In this document: in pieces, positions 13,363-25,000 of the stretch | Layout: each line of letters begins with the position of its first letter | Position numbering within the stretch: position 1 is the first letter of the stretch | Origin: Echinarachnius parma | Taxonomy: Eukaryota > Echinodermata > Echinoidea > Clypeasteroida > Echinarachniidae | Assembly (NCBI GenBank): GCA_037951105.1 | Contig: JBAMJV010005510.1 | Location: forward strand, 38,646-102,645 | Length of the DNA: 64,000 bases | Direction: 5' to 3' | The notes under the pieces: generated by a model | What the model was told of the DNA's origin: nothing | What the model saw: the letters and a program-made list of their open reading frames with translations, nothing else | Databases searched by the model: none | Made by a program: the position numbers and the translations under genes

Positions 13363-16300
13363 GGGGGGTCCCATGCACCCAAAAGATATATTTTTTTAAC
13401 ATACATTTTTGTAAACCTGAATGTGTCTAGTTAAAGAATTTTGATGTTACCAAGACCAAATCGTGTCCCATGGGTGTGTTTGGCGGCCATCTTGGACACC
13501 ATGTTGGATTTCAATGGAAAAAAGTGTAATACGTACCTAAATGTTGAATAACGGGACATGAAAAGAAAATTGAACATGTATTTAGGGATGATTGGCAACG
13601 AGGGATTACTTAAAGATAATATATCGGTAATTAAACTAATTTGATAACGTAATTTGGCGATCATCGTGGTGGCCATCTTGGATTTTGACAAAAAAAGACG
13701 ATTTTTAAATATATCTTTTGGAATATACCTACTAAAAAGACCAATAAACATGAATGTTCATGAAATGCATCGTGGAATATTTTATCAATATATTCGTGTT
13801 CATAATTCAATCATATGAATTCAAACAGGGGGTCTTGGCCGCCATTTTGTGCCACTCTTGGCCACCATGTTGGATTTCATTGAAATACATATAAATTGCT
13901 TATGTCTGAAGTAGGGTCATATAGAGACATATTAACATATTTTATATGTGTGAAATGGTAAGGAGGGATTAGTTACAAGTATAATTCTAATGATTCAACT
14001 AATTTGAATGCATAATTTGGCAGCCATCTTGGATTTTCGTGAATTATTTTTTTCTTTTCATATATCTTGAAAGATAAATGAAATAAACAGAAAATAAAAA
14101 ACAAATAAACATGGTTTTTGATAATTTCGCAACTAGGGATGATTACAAAATATAATTTAACTTATTTGCATGCCTGCCATCTTGGCAGCCATCTTGGATT
14201 TTAATGAAAAAATCTATATGTACGGGAAATAAATTATCTTTCTAAATAAGTACCGTAAATTCAAGTCAAACAATCACATTTTCTGTATGATAGTTTATTG
14301 ATGTATGATCTCAGAATATACAACCCCACATATGGGTTTTGGTAGGCACTTTGGCGGCCATCTTTGACTTAACCGATCTCCAATCATCTGCTTTAGCAGA
14401 GCATTGGCAGAATTTTGCCTTGCCTTGAAATACATCGGACATGTGAATTGGTTGAAGGTGGGATGAGTGAAGTCAGATCCCTCTGGAAATTTGGAACCGA
14501 CCATATAAATGTATACTGGGCCAAGAGCCCAGAGTGTATCCACATTCATTTAAAGCTTTACCTTCAGCGAAAGTGCCATACTTCTCTTGTACGAATGAGG
14601 TGTCCAATAACGGCTGGTGGCATCACAGGTGGGTTTCACCACCTGTAGCATGCTCCCACATGTGCTGTTTACTCATTTTGATTCATGCAATGTTCTGTTG
14701 CTATTTGTAATTTATCATTATTTTATCCTCATTGATAATGACTTCCAGGGAGTCATCTAATCCATGCCAGGATTCAAAACGTACATGTACGTATAACCCC
14801 TGTATCACAAATGCATACGCACTGACCCGCACCAAGCCAACAAGGTGTGCAAGAGCCTGGGATAATTGTGTAGATGACACTCCTAAGCCACCTCAGCAAG
14901 AGAAGAAAAATTGAATCCACAAGGTCGCTGATGTAATACCTTATCAACACGTAAGGTGAGGACCTGTTCGCATCTGTTTGAATGTCAATGATTGCACATT
15001 ACTGATCAGTGACCATGATGCAGAAACACCTCTCATGGGGCCGTACCGGACTGGCAGTGACTCCATCACCACCTGCCACACCAATGGCCTTAACCATGTT
15101 AACAATCCATTGTAAAAAGATATCTAAAAAGCACATGTTATGAAACATCACATGATGTCTAACTCATAGCCCTTCCTATCAATGGAGACGGTCTAAATGA
15201 CAATGACTCATTGATACTGACGCGAGACTCAAAAGAGGAGCACAGGCTGAAACGTACACAAAAATGACAAAAAGTACACACTCATAACCCTGGAATCAAG
15301 TTAGAAGAAGACACTGCGAAGCCATCTGTGAATAAAATCCTGATTCTACATTGGCGGTTATCGTGAGATGAGAGGTAACCTGCAACTGTATATCCGCATC
15401 ATCAGATCATGCGGAGTTTGTTTCAAGTATCAAGAAGAAGAAGAAGAAGAAGAAGAGGTGTAAGACAGACCGTTCGACGTATCATGCTGGCAGTGGCCAA
15501 GACTGCCGCTATTCCACACGGGCCCTCTTTTCAATCAAATGGTTTTTACAATGGCCACAAGGATTCATTAAGATGAAATCAGGTTCAATGAGACCTGAGT
15601 TACAGATGTTGAACTAAAAGACCACCATTATTGATTCGGAACATGAAACATACACAAAAACAAGGGAAAATATGCCAGAAATCTAGATCAAATTCCAATC
15701 TATCGTGGCCCTAGCAGCACTCTACATCGGAAAACGGAACTTGGGTTGTTACGTTCCATCATGGGTCCGTCCCTGGACCTATCCAATTCACCATTCACAC
15801 TTAACCTATCATTAAATTATCATTTATAATCATCCCTAGTTGCCAAATTATCAAAAAGCATGTTCATTTGTTTTGTATTTTCCGTTTATTTCATTTAATC
15901 CCAAAAGATGTATACAAATATTGTTTTTTTCCACCAAAATTCAAGATGGCAGCCGAATTATGCATTCAAATTAATTGAATTATTAGAATTATACTTTAAC
16001 TAATCCCTCGTTGCCACTTCACCCACATACAAAGTGTTAATTTGTCTTTGTATGACCCTAATTAAAACATAAGCAATTTACACGTATTTCAATGAAATCC
16101 AACATGGTGGCCAGGAGTGGCACAAAATGGCGGCCAATACCTCCTGTTTGAATTTATATCATTGAATTATGAACTAGAACATATTGATCAAATATTCCAT
16201 GATGCATTTTATGAACAATCATGTATATTAGTCTTTTTATTAGATATATTCCAAGAGATATATTAGAAAATCGTATTTTTTGGTAAAAATTCAAGATGGC

Positions 16301-16607
16301 CACCACGATCATCGCTAAATTACGTATTCAAATTGATTTAAATATTGTAATTTTATTCAAAAATAATCCCTCGTTGCCAACTTCCTAAATACATGTTCAA
16401 TGTTCTTGTTATGGCCCGTTATTCAACATTTGAGTTAGTTACACTTTTTTTCCATTGAACTCCAACATGGTGTCAAAGATGGCCGCCAAACACACCCATG
16501 GGACACGATTTGGTCTTGGTAACATCAAAATTCTTTAACTAGACACATTCAGGTTTACAAAAATGTATGTTAAAAAAATATATCTTTTGGGTGCATGGGA
16601 ACCCCCC
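13363..16607. mobile_element. 3.2-kb element with ~800-bp terminal inverted repeats
   Basis: The left end GGGGGGTCCCATGCACCC is matched by the inverse of the right end at 16590-16607. Arms (about 13363-14165 and 15815-16607) run colinearly inverted. Both are studded with GCCATCTTGG-type motifs. The ~1.65-kb centre has no recognised transposase; it holds a GAA microsatellite at 15428-15456. No clear target duplication. Confidence 0.8.
15428..15456. repeat. (GAA)n microsatellite
   Basis: About nine AAG/GAA triplets in the centre of the 3.2-kb element. Confidence 0.95.
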
Positions 16608-16779
16608 ATTCCGACTAGACTATGTAGGCAGGATCCTTCTCTCTGTGATAATAATAATAAATTCAATTTTTATAGCGCATTATAATGCACAGTACTTTCC
16701 CTATGCGCTTTTTACCAAATTTTCAGGTAAAAATTATTTCCAGTTTGGGGAAATATTAATAAAAAAGAGGCACAATTAA

Positions 16780-17193
16780 AGGGGACCACCAGGCAAATAA
16801 CACATAATTATATGTTTTGGTCCGTTTTGTGATATCAAATAGATGCCCAACATTTCGCGCAAAGGGTTGTGTAATTCATAAACAAAGCAATTAATTACCA
16901 CCACTTACGGAACCACTATTATTTCCTGGTTCCGAACGGGCCAAACATTTGCGAGTGCGCCAATGCTATTCACGCATACGTTTGGAGACAATAGAATCCC
17001 GGACGATTCGTTCGCTCTGGACAAAGTAGTCTCGTACATGCAGACCCGTGAACGCGTGCTTTAGAATGATGTGTTTTTCAATTATATTTGTTTTCTTCCT
17101 GGAAACATATTTTTGTGAACTTGTTGATGAAATGGACTACTAAAGATGTTACCTTTCATTTATAAGAATATTATTTTTGGGTGATGGTACCCT
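16780..17193. mobile_element. TTAA element, family K1 copy 1
   Basis: 414 bp starting AGGGGACCACCAGGCAAA and ending GGTGATGGTACCCT, with TTAA on both sides. Shares its full length with 17562-17971 (inverted) and 24652-25081. Contains no ORF. TTAA duplications with AGGG termini fit Kolobok-like elements better than piggyBac, whose ends start CCC. Confidence 0.85.
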
Positions 17194-17223
17194 TTAATTT
17201 CTACAGGGCTTCCAAACCGAAAA

Positions 17224-18085
17224 CATTTATTTTGATTATCTCTGACGTACAAAAAGTGACTTAGCGCCCAAGCTTCTCTTTCACAACTGACAATAGTTTA
17301 GCAAACCAATACAATTGCTCTTTTGCTTTTCAGACCCTGTGTGTGCTGAAACACTGAATGTAAACTGAATACAGTACTGCATCAGAAGGAGACATTTTAT
17401 ATATGTAATGAATACATTATGCAAAGCTAGAAATTAACTTTTTTCCTTGTGGTCCAGTCGGGCAAGTAAAAACAAGATTTTCCCCGTTCTAGTAGCCCCA
17501 AACAGGTAAAACCATTAAACACTAATCTTATAAAGTTTCCCATTTGGGCAAGTGTAATTAAAGGGTACCACCACCCAAAAATAATATTCTTATTATAGAG
17601 AGGTAACATCTTTAGTATTCCATTCCATCAACAAGTTCACACAAATATGTTTTCAGAAAAAAAAATATGATTGGAAAACGCATCACCATTCTAAAGCATG
17701 CGGTCTGAATTGCGAAGACTAACGGTGTGCGGAGCAAACGAATCGCCCGGGATTCTATTGCCCACAAACGTACGCGTGAATAGCATTGGCGCACTCGCAA
17801 ATGTTTGGCCCGTATGGAACCAGGAAATAGTAGTGGTTCCGTAAGTGGTGGAAATTAATTGCTTTGTTTATGAATTACACAACCCTTTGCAAAATGTTGG
17901 GTATCTATTTGGTATCACAAAACGGTACCAAAACATATAATTCTGTGCTGTTCTTTGCCTGGTGGTCCCCTTTAAGCATCAATGAAATGTGGTGGCCCAA
18001 AATGAATTTTTAGTGGCCCTGGACCAGTGGGCCTACGCTAATTTCCAGCATTCCATTTCAAACAAGCTGGGAAAGGGATTATGAC
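17224..18085 (-). other. Presumed homer 3' UTR with inserted mobile element
   Basis: This is sequence after the homer stop. The first AATAAA on the minus strand is at about 17224-17231, so the 3' UTR may be near 860 nt. If so, it includes the TTAA-flanked element at 17562-17971. The polyadenylation site is inferred. Confidence 0.35.
17562..17971. mobile_element. TTAA element, family K1 copy 2 (inverted)
   Basis: 410 bp, AGGGTACCACCACCC to GGTGGTCCCCT, TTAA both sides. Oriented opposite to copy 1, only 368 bp away, so the transcript across 16.8-18.0 kb could fold into a long hairpin. It lies in the presumed homer 3' UTR. Confidence 0.85.
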
Positions 18086-18265
18086 TCACAATGACTTTCC
18101 GAGGTGGATGTGTAATGATGCTAGTTGCTCTAGAGTTGTTCCCAGCTGCAAATGGAGTCCATTGAGTTGCTTTCCGTTCTCCGTTCTCGCCTCCCGCTCT
18201 TCATGCAACTTGGTCTCCATCTCGGTCAACCGAACCGTTAGCGAATCCACCTGGCCTCTGGTTTG
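18086..18265 (-). CDS. homer: homer exon 9 (C-terminal leucine zipper and stop)
   Basis: The exon has 60 codons including TGA, with acceptor ATATCAG. It starts [20 protein letters not shown] and ends [14 protein letters not shown]. Leucine spacing in the last 27 residues matches the end of vertebrate Homer (NLKTLL...LTELRDNLAKLL) position for position, which supports this as the true C-terminus. A GTGAGT overlaps the stop codon and could act as a donor, but no downstream coding exon was seen. Confidence 0.85.
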   Translation of the reverse strand, partial: QTRGQVDSLTVRLTEMETKLHEEREARTENGKQLNGLHLQLGTTLEQLASLHIHLGKSL

Positions 18266-21200
18266 CTGATATTAAAGAAGAAAAGCATAAACAAATAATA
18301 ATGAATTACAATGTTTTAAATCTTACGATCTCAGTCAACCGAACTGTTAACAAATCCACTTGGCCTCGGGCTTGTTAAATAAAATTAAAAGAAAATTTAA
18401 TAAATAAATAAAGAAATACAAGAATGAAGAGCAAAAGGAATTAATCATAGATCTGAGACGGCATAATAATGAATGATAAGACTGGTTGCAGAATGTTTTC
18501 AATCTTTTCAAACTGAACTGTTAGCAAATCCACCCGGCTTTGGGTTTGCTGGAGTAAAAACAAGAAATAAAACAATGAAGTGCAAAAGGAATTAATTGTG
18601 GATTTGAGACGGCATAATAAAATTGGTTAAAGAAAAAAAAACGGGAGGCATGTGAGGGTGTGGGCATGACACACGACACAACTGGTCAGTTATCACATTT
18701 CAAAACGAAGAGAGAATTTTTGCTCTAATACTCTTCTATTTCTCTCTTTTTTTCTTTTATATATGTACACGCATTGAGACTTCTTTGCGAGAATGTGCTT
18801 CATAAGAAAGGATTATTATTATTATATTTATTTCCTTTTAGAACTTCAAGCTTAAGATAGACTACAAACAGTCCTTTCCAGGAGTACCACAATCCTTTTT
18901 TTAGAACTACCAAAGATGGCATACCAACATTCATTTTCAGAATTCTTTAATCCCTCCCTTCTAAATCCCGGCGCAGACAGAGCCGACTCGATCCGATCCG
19001 ACCCGACCCGACTGAAAGCCACAGTCGGTCCGATTCAGTCGCGTCTAATTCAACATGCTGAATCGGGCCTGATTAGGTTCCGATCGAGTCGTGAGGCACC
19101 GCACATTGAGCCGATCCGACTGAAAACCAGTCGGATCGGGTTGAGTCGGCTCTGTCTGCGCCAGGCTTTACATAGTGCTACTACAGGTCTACTCTGTTAC
19201 ATACCTCTAGTTCTGATGTCAATCTTGAGTTCTCCCCTGCCATGTCTGACACCTCCTCCAGCCTCTTAGCCAACTGCTCCACCTCCTGTCAATAACAACA
19301 ACAACAATAATTACAATACAGTGCAGCTATCGGGGAACTGATACATTTGTTTTGTTTACAAAACTATAATCAATAATTATGATGATAATGATAAATTGCA
19401 TTTGTAAAGCGCTAAATACAGTGTTTCTAAGCACTGTTGATAATAGAGTGGTGAAGTGTGATGTCATCTATGATGTCATAAACATCTATTTTTAGAATTT
19501 TCAAATTTGAACTTCATTTTCAAGAAGAGCATAACAAATAATTTCTAAATACTGAAAATCAATTGAATATGTTAAGTATTGGCTGAGATATGCCCATCCG
19601 AATGATTTTTGTTGCCAATAGGCAATCAGTGTTATAGTGCACTGGTTCATAACTTTATGAACCAGTGCACTAATAACACTGATTGCCCATTGAAGTAAAA
19701 TTCATTTGGATGGGCATATCTCAGCCAATACTTAACATATTCAATTGATTTTCAGTATTTAGACATTATTTGTTATGCTCTTTTTGAAAATGAAGTTCAA
19801 ATTTGAAAATTCTAAAAGAGGATTTTTATGACGTCATGGCTTCTGTACTCTATAGTACACAAATATCTACTATATCTATTATTGCATAGTCCCACCTGTT
19901 TTTTCTCCTTGTGTGCAAGTGTCAGTTCCTCCATCCTGCCCTCTAACTCTGCAGTATTGCTATGCCCATTCTCAACATCTGGTTCCATGGTTGCTTCCAA
20001 GTCCTTCACCTGAACATCAGAACATACAGAGAAAAGATTACAATTAAGTTGGACAAATTGAAATTAAAACTTCTTTTGAAATCGAATATATATTACTACT
20101 GTCACTTTAATTATCAAGTTATTGGTATTTAAGTGGTCAATACAATATTGCGTTCCTAAAATAAAGAGATCACATCAACTACTGTCAGATGAAAATGAGA
20201 AATGCAAGTAATTTCCTATTTGTTATCAATAACTGTCATTAACATGGTTTAAATATACCAATTTGCATTACAAAAATAGTCTATAAATTCACCACCTAGA
20301 AGATATACCTAACAAGAATTTGAAACTGCATTAACCATAATTTAAACTCATTTTAACAGAAGAAAATCTCTGTAATTAGTTATATTTATTCCATTGCAAA
20401 TTTATCTAGCACACCTACGCTATTTTATTTTTAATAGTCAGTAATATTCTCTATATTTTCTCTTAACCCCTTGACTACGGGAACCGGGTGGCTTGTGTAC
20501 AAAGTCTATGGGGATTTCAGAAACTTGAAGGGAACGAAAAAGTAAAAGAGTTCCTGGAAAAAACATTAAAAACAGCATAAAATATACCTAAAATCATACA
20601 AAGAACTAAATATCTTCTACCCTTACCAACATGTAGGGCCAACATGGCAAGATGGGGCTATGCCCATGAAGGAGATACCTTCTGCGATTCAGGAGAGACC
20701 CAGACAATGGACTACATCTTGCAGTGTGGCGGAGTGGGCTGCACGGATGAAGACCTGGCCTTTGTGAGCGAGATGGCCATCGCAGCAATCAAGCATTGGA
20801 AAGACTTAATTTAGAAACTTAATTTTGATCTAAGAATACACGCACGCACAAACCCTTACCTTCTTCTTTATCCTGACATTCTCTTCCTTGTAGGCCGACA
20901 GTTGTCGTTTCCACTCCTCTACGTTTGAGGTGCTTTCCTGCAGCGCCGTCGTCAGCCTGGCGTTGTTGTTCTTCAGCGTCTGTAACTCCAGCTCCCACTT
21001 CTTGGCATTGTTGGAGCTGCACCAAACAAAAAATAAAGTCAGCAAAAGTTTTCCAAAAAAATAAAATGAATGCCAGCAAAAGCTTTCACAAAAGGTGCAG
21101 ACTACGCCTGATTCGGTTCCGAGTCGTTCAATAACATCGCTTCCCGACCATCACTATTGGGCCCCAGTTTCATTTTCTCTGAACCGGTGCTTGACTGGTG

Positions 21201-21981
21201 CACAACCATTGGGACCTGGTTTATAAAGTAACTGACATGACTCGGGCTTTAGTGCACACTATCTCTGCTTTATTAGAAAATTTTCACCATAGGTTTTGTC
21301 TCTGATGGAGAATCTGTTAGGATCGAAAGCCCACAGCCTTAACCGACTCTTCACATTATCAATAATCTAAATACACTTTGAAAAGACATAACAATCACCC
21401 CCAATTTTAAATATCTGCCATAATTATCTTTACTTGGTGGACTTGTACACAACATCCTGCACTTCACAACCAAATCAAAGTGACAGAATAATGAGCAAGT
21501 TGATTGTGGTCGCTAATACAGAAGAAGAAGTAACCCACCTCTGAGCTAATGCGATCTTGAGCCTGTCGTTCTCGTACTTGAGCTGTGCATCGGAGGAGGC
21601 GAGAATGTGGACTGAGTTTGGCAACGATCCTGTAGAATCACCAGACCCTTGCTGCTCATACAAACACATGATAACAATCATTAAATCAAATTCAAAAACT
21701 TCATTAATTATTCTGCATAAAAAAATAATTATGAAAACTTCTCATTCATGTAAGAAAATCATAGCATTCAATTTTTGGACTTGATGAATTTTGTCTTTGA
21801 TATAATGTATCCACATTATGTGCATCGTGTGCAAACAAGTCTTTTTGCCTTAAATTATCCTTCCTGATTTTCACCTGTCAAGCAATTAATCCAAAATGAC
21901 TTTTTTTGCCTGAAGTGTGGGTGCCTTTTGCCTGAATGTCACCATTTGACATTTATGTTTTTTTGTTTGTTTGTTGTTGTT

Positions 21982-22013
<32 letters not shown>

Positions 22014-25000
22014 TAAGGAACTGCAGCTACCCAGGCCTGTTTCTTGTATGTCTTTGATAATATGACCTTTCAAGTTGTGTTTCAAATCAACTGTTTCCAT
22101 CATACAAATGTATATGTTCATGATGAATCACTTCTCCTTGTGATAGGAATCTGCCCGTTATCATAAAATGTGTCCTCATTTGTAATGTAAGATTGTATTG
22201 ACTCATAAGAGAAGGGAAGTAGCATAGATGCGTAGTAGTAAGAGTAGTGGCATAAGAGCACAGACATACATCCCATTCATACTTGTAAAAGGCCTGGTTC
22301 TGGCATCTGCCTAATTCATTTCAGTTTCAGTTTCAGTTTATTTTAACCATAAAACAAAATAATAAAAACATTAATGGCAGTTTCACAACCAATTAATATA
22401 CATGGTTTCGGACCCCATAGAACCCCATAGACGCAGAAGCTTGTAGATTGGGGCCCTTTTACAAATGATACAAATTATACAATACTAAGCAAATAATATG
22501 GTTGGATGGTCGACCATACACTGTTCATGCAAATCATTCACCCTAACAAACACAAACACACATTATCATGGGCTCTGATATAAATAAAAGAAAAGAAATG
22601 AGTGCGAAGTTTAGAGCGAAACGAGGAATAAAAAGAGCAAGAAAAGGGTGAATAGGTCTAGACTGAACCTTGGACAAGTTTTCTACCTGTTCATACAAGG
22701 AAACAAGTACACGATACTAAGATCGCGCAAGTAACCAACTCCCAAGATGATTCACGATAATGCCAGCTAGGCCAAGCTCAGACAAACCCATTCATACTTG
22801 CAACTCAAGCCGTTGCCGTTGCCAGACCTAGGGTATGTTCAAGTGTGAACGGGATGAGTGCAGTACCTTTGCATGGTTGATCTCATTGTTGGTGATTTTG
22901 CTGGACCCATTCTGGACTGGTGCTGCATCCTTCTTGGACGGTGAAGATGTGGAGATTTCTGACGCTGCCAACTTCACTCTTTCAAACTCCTCAATAAACT
23001 GAAAGGGAAAAAAGAGTAAATACATGAATTATGAAAATGTATCAGTAAGCTTTAAAATTACACCTGATAATTCATCATTACTCAAGAAAGGTACACTCAT
23101 GGTATAAACACTAAAAAATAACTTTGATAATGAATTTAGTATCTATATTTCTTCAATACTTAAATGGGATTATAAAACACACATCATTTGCTACATGTAA
23201 TAATTGTTTGAGCTTTGATCTTCAAGTACCAAGTTGAATTCTGAAATTAATGTGTACATCTCAGGGGTTTTTTCAGTTTGAACAATGTTGATAATGTGCA
23301 GGGTTATTCTTAGTCCCACATATACCACACACATGTATTCACACCCCTCAAGACTGAGCATGGTTTACCATGACATGAATGTGAAGAATGTAAACAACAT
23401 AAATTCACACTGCGGCACAGAATAACTTATTTTAAGTGCTGTAGACTGACTTATCCGCTCTTTTAATCAGACTTTTCTCAAGAACCCTAAAGTTCATACA
23501 GCATTTCATCAGAGTCGTACCAAAAAGGTTTAAGTAATCCATTAATGTTATAAGATTTTTTCTAATTTAAGTGATACCAATATCATTGGAAGATTCTTCT
23601 GAATGATTGATGATATTTTCATAGTAAAAAAAAATGTTTACAGAGTGAAAAAGAGGGAAAATTCATGTCAAATTTTATCCAAATCAAATTATCCTAATCT
23701 TTTCTTCAGACTTATCTCCTCTCGACATTTTATGTTGGGCACTTCCCCAAACCCGTCCAGACAAATGGAGCTAACATGAAAGGGACATGACTCACCCCAT
23801 TGAGTTCCATCTCGGAGCTGAAGCCCAGTCCGTACACTGTGTTTGCTCTCGTGTCCGCCCACTGCCCAAACTTCTGGGACGTCTTGGTGAACGCCATGGT
23901 GGATATGATAGTGCTGTTGATTGTTGATGATAGCCTACAGGAGGTGAAAGACAAAAAGAAAAACATTTAAAGTGTTTTAATCTACTGGACGATATTACTG
24001 TGCACATTATGTTAAGCTATGATTTTCGTGGGCTCTCTTCACTTGGGGTCCAAAGTGCCCAGAGCCCCGATGTAGTCCCCCCCCCCCCCCCCCGTTGGCA
24101 ATAAAATATGACCCGAAAAGTACCGTTACTATCAGAATAGCCCTCCTTAACTACAAACTTCTTGTACATGGTGGCAGCCGTGGGATAGGAACTCACACAA
24201 TCAAAATGGCTAAAAAGTTGATGAAAATAAGCAAAGAAATTATATGCTGGGGCAGCCCTATTTACTTTGCTCATGTTCACTTTTAGGTCAGTTTTCCTAT
24301 GTTTGGAATCAATTAACAGACAGCCTAACTGATCTTTGAGCACTGATATATTTAAATAGTGAATTTGGTCTTCATGCCTAATTGGATAAATCTTACTTCC
24401 TCCTTAAGAACCCCAAAACAAGGGTCAGCCTCATCAGTTTCACAACATTTCCTGAAAAACAAATTACTCTCTCCCTCCGGGGAAGGCTACTTCCTGTAAT
24501 ATGGTCTGCACAGACTGCAACCCGATGAGGTAATTCTAATAGATAACACCTTTCTATTGTCCTAAAGTAACATTTACCAAAGAAACAACATAAGGCTAAA
24601 TAAGATAATTTAAAGTGATCCAGTAACTTGTCAAATTCAACCAAAATTTAAAGGGGACCACCAGGCAAAGGACAACACATTATTATATGTTTTGGTACCG
24701 TTTTGTGATATCAAAAAGATACCCAACATTTTGCAAAGGGTTGTGTAATTCATAAACAAAGCAATTAATGTCCACCACTTACAGAACCACTGCTATTTCC
24801 TGGTTCCATACGGGCCAAGCATTTGTGAGTGCGCCAATGCTTTCACGCGTACGTCAATAGATTCCCGGATGATTCATTCGCTCTGCACAGTGCGCTCTGG
24901 CTCTGCACGCATATAGTCTACGCAATTCAGACCGCATGAACGCATGGTTGAGAATGGTGATGCGTTTTCCAATTATATATTTTTTTCTGAAAACCTATTT

